Assembly (NCBI RefSeq): GCF_018494065.1
Contig: NZ_JABBFR010000004.1
Coordinates: 62,001 to 126,000, forward strand
Length of the DNA: 64,000 nucleotides
Origin: Rosenbergiella gaditana
GTDB lineage: Bacteria; Pseudomonadota; Gammaproteobacteria; Enterobacterales; Enterobacteriaceae
Reading direction: 5' to 3'
The notes under the pieces are model-generated. The model did not search any database, was not told the DNA's origin, and worked only from the letters and a program-made list of their open reading frames with translations. Below are positions 33,680-43,016 of this stretch, piece after piece (positions within the stretch are counted from its first letter, which is position 1; the number at the start of each line of letters is the position of its first letter). The position numbers were made by a program, and so were the translations under genes.

Positions 33680-34489
33680 ATGACAGTAAAAATGATTGCA
33701 CTAGATATGGATGGCACCTTACTTAACCCGCAACATGAAATCACGGCAGAGGTAAAGTCAGCTATAGAGCAGGCTAAAGCAAAAGGAATACTTGTCGTGC
33801 TCGCCTCAGGGCGCCCTTACATTGGTATGCAAAAGTATATTGCCGAGCTAGGACTCAATACCCCAGGTCAATATTGTATTAGTTATAATGGCGGCTTAGT
33901 GCAGCAAGCCGAAGATGGAAAGCCGATTCTTGAAACAACCCTAGGAATGGACGATTACCACTTTTTCGAGCAGCTAGCTCAACAGTTAGGGGTTCATTTC
34001 CAAGCGCTAGATAAACAGCACCTCTATACACCTAACCAAGATATTAGTCGCTACACAGTCCACGAATCTGAGATTACGGGAATTCCGTTACGTTATCGTA
34101 GTGTTGACGCGATGGATGCCGATCTACGCTTTCCGAAACTCATGATGGTGGATAATCCTGAACAGTTAGATAAGGCGATCAGCCAGCTACCGGCTGATTT
34201 GTATGATCGCTACACCTTAGTAAAAAGTGCTAACCACTATTTTGAGATTTTGGACAAGCGAGTGAGTAAAGGAAATAGCGTGCGCCACCTTGCCGAAAAG
34301 TTAGGGATAAGTGCTGAAGAGGTCTTAGCTGTTGGCGATCATGAAAATGACCTAACGATGCTGGCTTGGGCTGGCTATGGGGTGGCAATGGGCAATGCTA
34401 TTGATGCGGTGAAAGAACAAGCGGCTTATCATACGAGCTCTAATCGAGAAGACGGTGTTGCTAAGGCAATTCACCGGTGGGCTCTGTAA
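33680..34489 (+). CDS. yidA: HAD-superfamily sugar-phosphatase YidA
   Basis: Cof-type phosphatase active on sugar phosphates. Start ATG 33680 (MTVKMIALDMDGTLLNP, RBS GAGGG) gives 269 residues; the frame from 33650 overlaps the gyrB terminator. Motif I DMDGTLL, motif II LASGRP, motif III Lys in KGNSVRH, motif IV VGDHENDLTML. Sits after gyrB as in E. coli. Confidence 0.95.
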   Translation: MTVKMIALDMDGTLLNPQHEITAEVKSAIEQAKAKGILVVLASGRPYIGMQKYIAELGLNTPGQYCISYNGGLVQQAEDGKPILETTLGMDDYHFFEQLAQQLGVHFQALDKQHLYTPNQDISRYTVHESEITGIPLRYRSVDAMDADLRFPKLMMVDNPEQLDKAISQLPADLYDRYTLVKSANHYFEILDKRVSKGNSVRHLAEKLGISAEEVLAVGDHENDLTMLAWAGYGVAMGNAIDAVKEQAAYHTSSNREDGVAKAIHRWAL

Positions 34490-34670
34490 GAGTATTGGGT
34501 GGTGATCAAAATAGTGACTAAAACCGCATTTTTGGGTAATCACAAAATAGTAACCAGAGTTATTATTAACTTACTCAGTCATTACTCGTAATCCCGTAGT
34601 GGCAAAAAATTAGTACTGTGAGCAAGTTGTCTAATAAGTAATTATAATAAGAGTGTTGTATTCCCTGAAT

Positions 34671-34694
34671 GGCTGCCGAAAGGCAGCTTTTTTT
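34671..34694 (+). terminator. isolated terminator upstream of yidR
   Basis: GCTGCC-GAAA-GGCAGC followed by eight T, 182 bases past yidA and 66 before yidR. It is either a distant yidA terminator or the end of an unannotated small RNA in 34500-34694. The rest of that gap shows no gene. Confidence 0.8.
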
Positions 34695-34759
34695 TGCCTA
34701 GACGCTGTCCAAGGATTGCGGCATAGTGCGATTTTAGCGTTGATGCCTTAGGAATCTGT

Positions 34760-36034
34760 ATGGATGAAGTACAAGTCACGACTCGCCTGCAACATCATCA
34801 ACTGACGAATGCACAAGTTTGGAGTGCAGATGGTCAAAGTCTCGTCTACGACCTACGGCCGGCTCAGCATCTTTTTACCAGCGAGAGTGTGGAAAAGATT
34901 GACGTTGAAACTGGACAGATTACCGAGATTTATCGGGCATCACAGGGGGCACATGTGGGTGTGATTACCGCACATCCCCAAGTTAACGAACGCTTTGTTT
35001 GTATCCATGGCCCAGAATTACCAGATGCTGATTGGCATTATGATGTCCATCATCGACGTGGCGTTATTCTCTCAGCGGGAGAGGTCGAGACAATAGATGC
35101 TTGTGATATTACGCCACCTTTTACCGCTGGGGCATTACGCGGCGGCAGCCACGTGCATATGTTCAGTTATGAAGGAGATAGGATAAGTTTCACTTATAAC
35201 GATCATGTGATGCGTCAACGTTCGCTTGAGGAAGATCAACGTAATGTGGCGATTGCCCTCCCACATCAACCTGTTTCTATTTTGAATAAGACTTATCGAG
35301 AGCACGATGGTTCTCATTTTTGTGTCGTGGTAAGCGAGACGACTCTCACTCCGCAGCCTGGTAGTGATCAGATATCACGTGCATTCGAGGAGGGGTGGAT
35401 TGGTCACCAAGGCTATATAACCCTGTCAGGAGCTCGACAGCGCTGGGCATTAGCCTTTATCGGTGAAACGGTGTCCCTTGAAGGACACAAAGTCCCAGAA
35501 ATTTTTGTCGTCGATCTTCCAGAAGACCTGAGTGACTATAAGATTGCTGGCGATAGCCCGATTGAGGGCACCGAACAATGCTTACCAGCACCACCCGCTA
35601 GCATTAAACAGCGCCGAATAACCTTCAGTGAAGGGGTAGGGGTTGCTTTACAACCTCGACATTGGTTAAGAAGCTCACCTGATGGGAGTATGATCGCTTT
35701 TCTAATGGCCGATCCAGGCGGCGTTATTCAACTTTGGGTCATTTCGCCTAATGGCGGATCACCGCAACAATTAACAAAGGGTGTCCAAGATGTGCAGTCA
35801 GCATTTACCTGGCATCCTCTAGGTAAGGGGATAACCTTTGTTTATAATAACCAGATTGTTGTTTACGATTTGGCGTCGGACGCCTTAGTCCCACTCACCA
35901 CGAAAACCTCTGCTGCACCTTGTTCCGAAGCGGTAGTCTGGTCACCTAAAGGCAATAAAATAGCCTTTATGCGCGATATTGAAGGCTTTAGACAGATATA
36001 TACGGTGACGACTACTGAATCATATTGGTGTTAG
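34760..36034 (+). CDS. yidR: DUF3748 beta-propeller protein YidR
   Basis: 424 residues, clear relative of E. coli YidR. TolB/WD-like repeats such as VWSADGQSLVYD, RSSPDGSMIAFLM and VWSPKGNKIAFM indicate a beta-propeller; conserved YRASQGAHVGV and GGSHVHMFS. No signal peptide is visible. The C-terminal codons overlap yidQ (opposite strand) by 23 bases. The molecular function of the family is unknown. Confidence 0.9.
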   Translation: MDEVQVTTRLQHHQLTNAQVWSADGQSLVYDLRPAQHLFTSESVEKIDVETGQITEIYRASQGAHVGVITAHPQVNERFVCIHGPELPDADWHYDVHHRRGVILSAGEVETIDACDITPPFTAGALRGGSHVHMFSYEGDRISFTYNDHVMRQRSLEEDQRNVAIALPHQPVSILNKTYREHDGSHFCVVVSETTLTPQPGSDQISRAFEEGWIGHQGYITLSGARQRWALAFIGETVSLEGHKVPEIFVVDLPEDLSDYKIAGDSPIEGTEQCLPAPPASIKQRRITFSEGVGVALQPRHWLRSSPDGSMIAFLMADPGGVIQLWVISPNGGSPQQLTKGVQDVQSAFTWHPLGKGITFVYNNQIVVYDLASDALVPLTTKTSAAPCSEAVVWSPKGNKIAFMRDIEGFRQIYTVTTTESYWC

Positions 36035-36362
36035 CTTGCGCCAAGGCTTCATCTGTGTGATTCAATCTTTCACTGGCAGCGACACGATCTCTAAGTGAAG
36101 AAGCGTTGCTGCTACAATTGCGATAATAATCCCAAGGCAAAATCAACGTATCGGTGATCGCGGAAAAAGGGTAATCGAGCACGGCTAAGGATTTTATTCC
36201 CCATGTCGTTTCATTACTGCCAATGATTTCGTTATTGGCTTGTGTACCAAGGTAATAGCCACGATTATCCCCAGTGTGTGACATGATGCTAGAACATGCT
36301 GTAAGGCTTAGCAGGCAGCTCGAGATCATAACAAATTTAGGTAGAGCTTTGTATCTGAGCAT
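36012..36362 (-). CDS. yidQ: YceK/YidQ family lipoprotein
   Basis: 116 residues with a type II signal peptide whose lipobox is LTAC-S (Cys near residue 23), then the family core YYLGTQANNE and VLDYPFSAITDTLILPWDYY. Strong RBS GAGGAG before ATG 36362. Likely outer-membrane lipoprotein of unknown function; tail-to-tail overlap with yidR. Confidence 0.9.
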   Translation of the reverse strand: MLRYKALPKFVMISSCLLSLTACSSIMSHTGDNRGYYLGTQANNEIIGSNETTWGIKSLAVLDYPFSAITDTLILPWDYYRNCSSNASSLRDRVAASERLNHTDEALAQANTNMIQ

Positions 36363-36940
36363 GTGTAACTCCTCATTCCATCCATGGCCAAGCAGGGGTA
36401 AGCAACGTCTGATAGGCTGGCCTACTCTTGCTGCTTATAAAGTATGCCTTTCAGTGTATGACAAATTCTAAAACATTCCTTTCAAATTCCTTCCATTTAA
36501 GGAAAAAATTGTGATTTATAACGGTTAATGATCGACCTATTTACTCGTCAAGTTTATAGAACAGGGAATATCCCCTGCTCTGTGTCTATCTTTTAAAAAG
36601 AAGTAGGTAACTGACTCTCCTCGGGGCAAACTGTTCACGATAGGGCTTGAGCTACTCAACAAAACTGACAGGCTTTGTTGGACGGTCAAGGTCTTATCCA
36701 ACAGTGTAAGCCACGACAGTGCAAGGAATCGGCAAGTAACATATCGTCAATACATTAAACAAGCTGATACTCAGTCCCTAGGCGATAGTAAGATACAAAG
36801 GGACGCTTGGTTTGGAAACGAGTAAACAAGCAGGGAAGGCAACAAAAGTGAAACGGAGACCCGTATCTTTTATCAACATAATCATTCCCTGATTGAATGG
36901 CGATAGAGGGGCATCTTAACGATGCCCTAACAACCGGAAA
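36363..36940. other. 578-base region without recognisable genes
   Basis: No frame with an RBS or family likeness. E. coli has ibpA next to yidQ; I could not find ibpA remains. Small inverted repeats are present: CAGGG...CCCTG near 36560 and TGTTGGA/TCCAACA at 36676-36703. Probably degraded sequence plus the yidQ promoter. Confidence 0.6.
36909..36927 (-). terminator. hairpin after ghrB
   Basis: GGGCATC / GATGCCC stem with a five-base loop, 14 bases past the ghrB stop; no clear U-run. Confidence 0.45.
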
Positions 36941-37918
36941 CTATGGCTTCAATGCTTCAGGGTTGATAATATTTTCTGCCAATTTGCCTTGTAGCCCTAA
37001 AATCAGATTTTCAACACCATCACGCTTCATGGCATAGCGTGTTTCATGAGTAGCTGAACCGATATGCGGTAAAGTGACGACATTAGGGAGTGAAGTTAAT
37101 TCAGAACTGGCCACTAAGGGTTCTTTTTCGAAAACATCTAAGCCGGCACCATAAATTTTCTTCGCTTTCAAGGCGGCAATTAGGGCTGCTTCATCCACCA
37201 CAGGTCCACGTCCTGCGTTGATTAAAATTGCACTCTCTTTCATTTGGTCAAATTGCGCATGACTGATCAAGTGATGTGTTTCGTCAGTAAGAGGCAATAC
37301 GACACAGACGAAATCAGCATTGGCGAGAAGTTCGTCAACGCTGGCATACTGGGCATTAACTTCTTGCTCAGCGTTTTTATGTGGCTTGCGGGCATTGTAG
37401 ATAATATCCATACCAAATCCATGGTGCGCACGCTTCGCCAACGCTAAACCGATACGGCCCATACCAATGATCCCCATCTTCTTATGATGGACATCGATTG
37501 CGAGAGGTAATTTCTCAGGAGCTGCATCCCATCCCCCGGTTTTGACCCACTGATCCATGGCCGGAATATTTCTGGCGGCGCAAAGCACTAACGCCATCAT
37601 GGCATCGGCAACGGTTTCCGTGAGGGCTCCCGGAGTATTGGTGAGAATAGCGTTATGTTGGGTTAACGCCCCCACATCGTAAGAGTCATAGCCTGCAGAG
37701 ACGGTAGAACAGACTTTTAACGCTGGCATTTGTGCAAGCAATGCTTCATTGACTTTACCACCAGAGCCAATTAGGCCTTGCGCGTTTTTGAATGCTTCAG
37801 GGTGCTGATTAACCGTTTCTTGGTCAAGGTTATCCACCTCTACCACCTCGAAGTGATCCGTGAGTTTACTGACCAGATCATTGGGTAGCGGCATAAATTG
37901 GATAATTGTGGGTTTCAT
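36941..37918 (-). CDS. ghrB: 2-hydroxyacid dehydrogenase (GhrB / 2-ketoaldonate reductase)
   Basis: NAD(P)H-dependent reductase of glyoxylate, hydroxypyruvate and 2-ketogluconate. 325 residues of the D-isomer-specific 2-hydroxyacid dehydrogenase family: GMGRIGLALAKRA nucleotide motif, catalytic Arg in INAGRGPVVDE, Glu in DVFEKEP, and His in LPHIGSATHETR. Good RBS AGAGG. Followed on the same strand by genes resembling the Pseudomonas kgu module, so it may act there as the 2-keto-(6-phospho)gluconate reductase. Confidence 0.9.
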   Translation of the reverse strand: MKPTIIQFMPLPNDLVSKLTDHFEVVEVDNLDQETVNQHPEAFKNAQGLIGSGGKVNEALLAQMPALKVCSTVSAGYDSYDVGALTQHNAILTNTPGALTETVADAMMALVLCAARNIPAMDQWVKTGGWDAAPEKLPLAIDVHHKKMGIIGMGRIGLALAKRAHHGFGMDIIYNARKPHKNAEQEVNAQYASVDELLANADFVCVVLPLTDETHHLISHAQFDQMKESAILINAGRGPVVDEAALIAALKAKKIYGAGLDVFEKEPLVASSELTSLPNVVTLPHIGSATHETRYAMKRDGVENLILGLQGKLAENIINPEALKP

Positions 37919-37955
37919 TCGAACCTCTCTTAAGGATATTTAAGAATAAAGCACT

Positions 37956-38708
37956 TCATGCAGAACGAAGTAGCCCTACGTAATAATGGACGCATTCGGC
38001 GATGTCATGACCTTCCAATGGAAATTCGATACCTAGCGGTATCCCTTCAGGCATCATGCTGAGTAGTGATCGCCACTCGCCCTGTGATTGATCCAAATTG
38101 ATAGCATGCCAAGACGCATCCCTCTTTATGGCGGCTTTGACATGACAATATGAGACATAAGGCGCTAGCTGCTCTGCCGCCTTACTAGGAGACTCATCGA
38201 CCCATAACCAATTGGCCATATCGAACGTCATACCTTGTACGACAGTCAGAGGGTGAAAGTGGTTGAAATAGTCCAACATGGGTTGGATCTTTCCGGTAGC
38301 TGTCTGGTCATTTTCAATAAGTAGCGGAATTGTGCAGTCAGAAAGCTGTTTGGCTAGCTGTTCTGGAGAGTAAGATCCGGCACCCGCCCCTAAGGCAAAC
38401 TTAATTACTTGCGCATTGAGTAAGGCCGCTTCATGTTGAAATTGCTTGAGGCGCGGATTCAGCGTACCAGGGGCAGTAAATAAATATTCAGGGACAGAGT
38501 AATAAGAAAAAAGGCCTTTATCTTCAATGATTAACTTGAGATTGACTAACTCCTCTTCAGCAGCAGAGGAGAGGAGTTCTCGACGTATTTCAACGCCATC
38601 AGCGCCTGACTGAGCGATGATAGGAATAAAATATTGTTGTCCACCTGCTTGCTGAACAACCTCGGCGCCAAAGGCGGCCGTTACCACAATAATTTTTCTT
38701 TCCATCAT
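37956..38708 (-). CDS. sugar phosphate isomerase/epimerase family protein (KguE-like)
   Basis: TIM-barrel protein of the xylose-isomerase-like family, about 250 residues. Metal/substrate motifs are seen as SGADGVEIRRELL, PLLIENDQT, FDMANWLW and YCHVKAA. Start is one of two tandem ATGs (38708 or 38705) behind AGAGG. It lies between a 2-ketoaldonate reductase and a LacI regulator, as KguE does near PtxS in Pseudomonas. The reaction of KguE-type proteins is not firmly known. Confidence 0.75.
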   Translation of the reverse strand: MMERKIIVVTAAFGAEVVQQAGGQQYFIPIIAQSGADGVEIRRELLSSAAEEELVNLKLIIEDKGLFSYYSVPEYLFTAPGTLNPRLKQFQHEAALLNAQVIKFALGAGAGSYSPEQLAKQLSDCTIPLLIENDQTATGKIQPMLDYFNHFHPLTVVQGMTFDMANWLWVDESPSKAAEQLAPYVSYCHVKAAIKRDASWHAINLDQSQGEWRSLLSMMPEGIPLGIEFPLEGHDIAECVHYYVGLLRSA

Positions 38709-38741
38709 CACCTCTCAGTACTCATTACGCTATAGAATAAA

Positions 38742-38755
38742 TGGTATCGGTTCCA
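38742..38755. promoter_or_regulatory. LacI/PtxS-type operator upstream of kguE-ghrB
   Basis: Imperfect palindrome, minus strand TGGAACCGATACCA, resembling the recalled PtxS palindrome TGAAACCGGTTTCA at 10 of 14 positions. It lies 34 bases upstream of the kguE-like start, between that gene and its regulator. Confidence 0.55.
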
Positions 38756-38798
38756 TAGGGAAGAGGGAAAAACATCACAATACGCACATTATTAATAT

Positions 38799-39833
38799 TT
38801 ATTCTTTGCTCGGTAACGCCTGACTCGATGGGCGAACGATTAATCTGCCTTCAAAGCGAGTTTCCTGTGCGGGATTTTCTGAATGCTTAAGTCTAGTTAA
38901 GATATTCTGAAATGCACTGTAGCCAATTTGATGGGTAGGTTGCTGCAACGTTGTAATACCGCAGCCAGCAATCGAAGACCAATTCATTTCGTCAAAGCTT
39001 GCTAAGCCGATATCCTTTCCCCAGATTAACTCCATTGCATGCAGTAGTTTAGTTACCAGTAACATTAATGCGCCGTTAGCGGTAATGATTGCAGAAGTCT
39101 GATCTGCGTGACGGGTAACAAATTCAGTAATAGTTTTCTGTAATAGCTCAGGATTATCTAACGCGACTTCAGCGTGTTCAGCGGTTATCCCTTGATGTTG
39201 TGATACAACGCTCATAAACCCTTCTAAACGCTCTTTACGGGTATTGACCTGTGAAATGGGCTCACTAATGAAAAGGAGTGAACGATAGTGGTTATCGATC
39301 AAATGTTCAGTGATATCGACCGATCCTTGGAAATTATCTAGGCCGACCACATCGTAATCATAATTACTGACTTTTCGGTCAATAAGCGTGAGTGGGATTG
39401 AGGCATGCTGGATACAGTCAAAAGCAGTTTCTTGCATGTTGGCGGCATTCACAATAATGCCTTCAACTTGATAACTACTTAGGAGCTGTAAGTAATGCTG
39501 TTCGAGATGGGGTGTATTATTGGTATTGCACATCAGCAATGTAAAACCGTTATCTCGACAAGCGGTCTCTACACCGCCCATAACTTCAATCGAATAAGGA
39601 TTGGTAATATCAGCGATTAAAAGACCAATTAGCTTGGTGCGGCCATGTTTCAAACTTCTGGCCATTTGGCTAGGGCTATAATTTAGGTCGCTGATTGCTT
39701 CTTTAATTCGATATTTTAAATCATCAGAAAGCAATTGATGCTCACCATTGAGGTAGCGCGATACGCTCGTTTTACCGGTTTTAGCCGCTTTAGCAACATC
39801 ACTGATTGTTGCTCTTGTTGACTTGGTGCTCAT
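38799..39833 (-). CDS. LacI-family transcriptional regulator (PtxS/GntR-like)
   Basis: 344 residues from ATG 39833 (RBS GGGAG); the longer frame to 39875 lacks an RBS. N-terminal helix-turn-helix ISDVAKAAKTGKTSVSRYLN with the usual hinge helix PSQMARSLKHG, then a periplasmic-binding-type effector domain (LIADITNPYSIEVMGGVE ... AIITANGALML). Closest context is PtxS, which responds to 2-ketogluconate and represses kgu genes. It is transcribed toward the genes it probably controls. Confidence 0.85.
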   Translation of the reverse strand: MSTKSTRATISDVAKAAKTGKTSVSRYLNGEHQLLSDDLKYRIKEAISDLNYSPSQMARSLKHGRTKLIGLLIADITNPYSIEVMGGVETACRDNGFTLLMCNTNNTPHLEQHYLQLLSSYQVEGIIVNAANMQETAFDCIQHASIPLTLIDRKVSNYDYDVVGLDNFQGSVDITEHLIDNHYRSLLFISEPISQVNTRKERLEGFMSVVSQHQGITAEHAEVALDNPELLQKTITEFVTRHADQTSAIITANGALMLLVTKLLHAMELIWGKDIGLASFDEMNWSSIAGCGITTLQQPTHQIGYSAFQNILTRLKHSENPAQETRFEGRLIVRPSSQALPSKE

Positions 39834-39910
39834 CAAATCTCCCAATGCATTATAATTATTTATTAAATATACCAAGGCTTAAGCAATATTGCGCCTTAAA
39901 TTACGTATTA

Positions 39911-40486
39911 TCAGAGGCTATTATTTGTCTCTGAATATTTAAAACAGTTCACTTGATGATCAATAATAAGTCCGCAGGCTTGCATGTAAGCTTGGCAAAT
40001 AACAGGGCCAATAAATTTAAATCCTCTTTTTTTCAATGCGTTAGATAAATATAGGGAATGTGGGCTACTGACTGGCGCTAGGCGATAATCGTCAAAAGAT
40101 TGAAGAATTGGCTGATGGGAGACGGTTTGCCAGATAAAATTAACGAAATTTTCACCCTTCGCTTCCATCGCGAGTAATGCCTGTGCATTATTAATGATTG
40201 AGTTAATTTTTAATTTATTACGAATCAACTCCGGCGATTGCAGCAAAGTACTTATCGTCTCTGCACTGATCTCGGCCACTTTTTCTGGCTCAAATTGATA
40301 GAAGGCTTTTCGATAGGCTTCACGTTTCTTTAATACAGTAATCCACGACAACCCAGCTTGTTGTCCCTCCAAACAGAGCATCTCAAAGAGACGTTGTCGA
40401 TCAAAACACGGAACACCCCATTCGTAATCATGATAAGCAAGGTAATCGGGGTCATTAGTCACCCATCCACAGCGAGGTTTAGTCAT
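39911..40486 (-). CDS. tag: DNA-3-methyladenine glycosylase I
   Basis: Removes 3-methyladenine from DNA. 191 residues: zinc-binding Cys/His at both ends (MTKPRCGW; ACGLIIDH), conserved YHDYEWGVP, LEGQQAGLSWITVLKKREAY and KKRGFKFIGP. Divergent from dnaT. Confidence 0.95.
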   Translation of the reverse strand: MTKPRCGWVTNDPDYLAYHDYEWGVPCFDRQRLFEMLCLEGQQAGLSWITVLKKREAYRKAFYQFEPEKVAEISAETISTLLQSPELIRNKLKINSIINNAQALLAMEAKGENFVNFIWQTVSHQPILQSFDDYRLAPVSSPHSLYLSNALKKRGFKFIGPVICQAYMQACGLIIDHQVNCFKYSETNNSL

Positions 40487-40633
40487 AGATTACTCCTGTT
40501 TATTTATTCATCAGCATGAAAAGCACAGCTTTGCGCGATCAGTCGAAGCAAAATTGATACACTATAGCGGTTAGGCAGCGGTCATGCCCTTCACGAAGTT
40601 AGCATATAAAAATATTGAGGGTCGAGTTATCAC

Positions 40634-41170
40634 ATGTCGGTAAAGATTTTATCTTCTTCAATCATCGGATTAGAACAGTTTTGCCAAGCTCCGGCTAAGG
40701 CTATTGAGCATGCCGAACAGCAAACGGTGGCCGTGTTCGATAACAACCAACCTATTTTCTATGGTTTATCGCCAGCTCGTCTCAATCAGTTATTAATGGC
40801 CGAAGCACAATTACAGAATCAAATCGCTGTAGCATTAGAGGCTGATTTTTTTGATGAGCCGGCCCCAGTGGTCAAAGTTCCGGCTGGAAAATTCGCATTA
40901 TATGCTGGATGGCAACCTGATACCGATTTTTTACGTCAAGCAGCACTTTGGGGAATAGCCTTGCATGAACCGGTCACGGCAGAAGAACTCGCGGCGTTTA
41001 TTGCATACTGGCAAGCAGAAGGCCGTATTTTTCATCAAGTGCAATGGCAACAGAAGTTGGCGCGCCATTTACAGGTTAGCCGTGGCGCTCCGCACTCAAC
41101 ACCAAAACGCGATATCACACAAGTGGCAGAGCCGGACTACCATATTCCCAATGGTTTTAGAGGTGAGTAA
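40634..41170 (+). CDS. dnaT: primosomal protein DnaT
   Basis: Primosome component needed for PriA-dependent replication restart. 178 residues; poorly conserved N-terminal half, then the C-terminal ssDNA-binding domain (GKFALYAGWQPDTDFLRQAA, AFIAYWQAEGRIFHQVQW, NGFRGE). Its stop overlaps the dnaC start by one base (TAATG). Weak RBS. Confidence 0.93.
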   Translation: MSVKILSSSIIGLEQFCQAPAKAIEHAEQQTVAVFDNNQPIFYGLSPARLNQLLMAEAQLQNQIAVALEADFFDEPAPVVKVPAGKFALYAGWQPDTDFLRQAALWGIALHEPVTAEELAAFIAYWQAEGRIFHQVQWQQKLARHLQVSRGAPHSTPKRDITQVAEPDYHIPNGFRGE

Positions 41171-41910
41171 TGAAAACACCTGAAAATTTGTTTGTTAGGC
41201 TAAAGAAATTCATGCCTGAAGGTATTACCCCTAAGTTTACTGAAGGTAAAGATCTCCTCGCGTGGAATCAAGAGCAGGGCCGCTTACGCTCTGAAGCTAT
41301 TGTCCGAGAGAACAGGGCAATGAAAATGCAACGGATTATGGGGCGTTCTGGAATAAGAGAACTCCATTTGAACTGCTCATTCGATAATTATCGGGTTGAA
41401 AGTGAAGGCCAGCGAAAAGCCTTGGTAGCGGCGCGTGAATACGCTGATCAATTTGGTCAAAGTATTGCCAGCTTCGTCTTTTCTGGACGTCCAGGAACGG
41501 GTAAAAACCACTTGGCTGCGGCGATTGGTAACAGTCTGATCCTGCAAGGTAAGAGCGTATTAATTATGACAGTGGCTGATGTCATGTCGACCATGAAAGG
41601 GACGTTTAGTGGCGGCAGTTCGATGACCGAAGAACGTTTACTGCATGACCTCAGTACCGTTGATTTGCTGGTTATTGATGAGATTGGGATGCAAACCGAG
41701 TCACGCTACGAAAAGGTCATTATCAATCAAATCGTCGATCGCCGATCTTCATCTAAGCGTCCTACCGGCATGCTCTCCAATTTAAACCACGAAGGGATGA
41801 ATTCGTTACTGGGTGAGCGGGTAATGGATCGTATGCGACTCGGAAATAGCTTATGGGTAAGATTTGATTGGGAAAGCTATCGCGATCGCGTAATGGGCAA
41901 TGAGTACTAA
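41170..41910 (+). CDS. dnaC: DnaB helicase loader DnaC
   Basis: AAA+ loader that opens the DnaB ring onto ssDNA. 246 residues: N-terminal DnaB-binding region, Walker A SGRPGTGKNHLAAAIG, Walker B LLVIDEIGMQ, and sensor region GERVMDRMRLGNSLWVRFDW. Coupled to dnaT as in E. coli. Confidence 0.96.
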   Translation: MKTPENLFVRLKKFMPEGITPKFTEGKDLLAWNQEQGRLRSEAIVRENRAMKMQRIMGRSGIRELHLNCSFDNYRVESEGQRKALVAAREYADQFGQSIASFVFSGRPGTGKNHLAAAIGNSLILQGKSVLIMTVADVMSTMKGTFSGGSSMTEERLLHDLSTVDLLVIDEIGMQTESRYEKVIINQIVDRRSSSKRPTGMLSNLNHEGMNSLLGERVMDRMRLGNSLWVRFDWESYRDRVMGNEY

Positions 41911-41948
41911 AATTAACTAGAATCCCTGCTAACCGATTAGGAGAATAT

Positions 41949-42179
41949 ATGCCTCATGTTGATATAAAAAGTTTTCCTCGTGAATTTACTGATGAGGAAA
42001 AACAAGCGCTGGCGGATGATATTACAGAAGTCATCGTTAGACGTTTCGCCTCGAAAACGGATTCAGTAAGCGTATCTCTGCAGCACGTTTCACCTGATGC
42101 GTGGCGGGAAACGGTCTATGAACCAGAAATTATCGGCCAACCGGAATTTTTGATAAAAAAACCGGGTTACTCCATGTAA
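41949..42179 (+). CDS. pptA: 4-oxalocrotonate tautomerase family protein PptA
   Basis: 76 residues with Pro directly after the start Met (catalytic Pro1 after Met removal), MPHVDIKSFPREF, and the ending KKPGYSM as in E. coli PptA. Strong RBS AGGAG. Natural substrate unknown. Confidence 0.88.
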   Translation: MPHVDIKSFPREFTDEEKQALADDITEVIVRRFASKTDSVSVSLQHVSPDAWRETVYEPEIIGQPEFLIKKPGYSM

Positions 42180-42274
42180 CATTTTACTCGATACGCGGTT
42201 AGATTTATAACGGCGTATCGAATCACCCTGATGGGTGATACCTGTCTACGCTTAGCTACCGCGGCGTTATTGTT

Positions 42275-42964
42275 ATGAGATTTATTTGGAATATGAGTAT
42301 GTCTGACTCTTTAGAGCGCAAATCGTTACCCTTACCTGGGGGACATAATAAAGTTCTGCTTCACTCTTGTTGTGCGCCTTGTTCAGGAGAAGTGATGGAG
42401 GCAATGTTAGCCTCGGGAATTGAATACACCATTTTTTTCTATAACCCGAATATCCATCCTTTAAAAGAGTACGAGTTACGTAAAGAAGAGAATATTCGTT
42501 TTGCAGAAAAATATGGGATCCCTTTTATTGATGCCGATTATGACCGGGATAACTGGTTCGAACGAGCCAAAGGTATGGAATGGGAGCCGGAACGGGGTGA
42601 GCGCTGCACAATGTGTTTCGATATGCGTTTTGAACGAACGGCCCTTTATGCACACGAAAATGGCTTTCCAGTGATCACATCGTGTTTAGGTATCTCTCGT
42701 TGGAAAAATATGGAGCAGATCAACGATTGCGGCGTAAGAGCGGCATCGCGGTATCCCGATATGATGTATTGGGAATTTAACTGGCGTAAAGGTGGCGGTT
42801 CTAAGCGGATGATTGATATCAGCAAACGTGAGCGCTTCTATCAACAAGAATATTGTGGATGTATCTATTCATTGCGTGATACTAACCGTCACCGTGTTGC
42901 CACTGGCCGTGAGCGCATTCAGATTGGTGTGCAGTATTACGAAGCAGACAGTAAAGAGTCGTAG
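42275..42964 (+). CDS. queH: epoxyqueuosine reductase QueH
   Basis: Reduces epoxyqueuosine to queuosine in tRNA anticodons; the non-homologous alternative to QueG. 229 residues. Cys motifs for the Fe-S cluster are [25 protein letters not shown] and YCGCIYS. Starts at 42293 or 42299 are equally possible; the latter has a GGA about 8 bases upstream. Functionally linked to the queuosine-precursor transporter YhhQ at 46557-47228. Confidence 0.93.
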   Translation: MRFIWNMSMSDSLERKSLPLPGGHNKVLLHSCCAPCSGEVMEAMLASGIEYTIFFYNPNIHPLKEYELRKEENIRFAEKYGIPFIDADYDRDNWFERAKGMEWEPERGERCTMCFDMRFERTALYAHENGFPVITSCLGISRWKNMEQINDCGVRAASRYPDMMYWEFNWRKGGGSKRMIDISKRERFYQQEYCGCIYSLRDTNRHRVATGRERIQIGVQYYEADSKES

Positions 42965-42989
42965 AAGCGTCTTCTCGACATCTGACAAG

Positions 42990-43006
42990 CCGCCCTTTGC
43001 GGGCGG
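42990..43006. terminator. hairpin between convergent queH and hemB
   Basis: CCGCCC-TTTGC-GGGCGG stem in the 52 bases between the gene ends; A/T-rich beyond it. Probably bidirectional. Confidence 0.6.
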
Positions 43007-43016
43007 ATTATCAAAA

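Noticed and set aside
36012..36034. 23-base overlap of yidR and yidQ ends
   Set aside because: Short tail-to-tail overlaps are common; both proteins match their families at full length.
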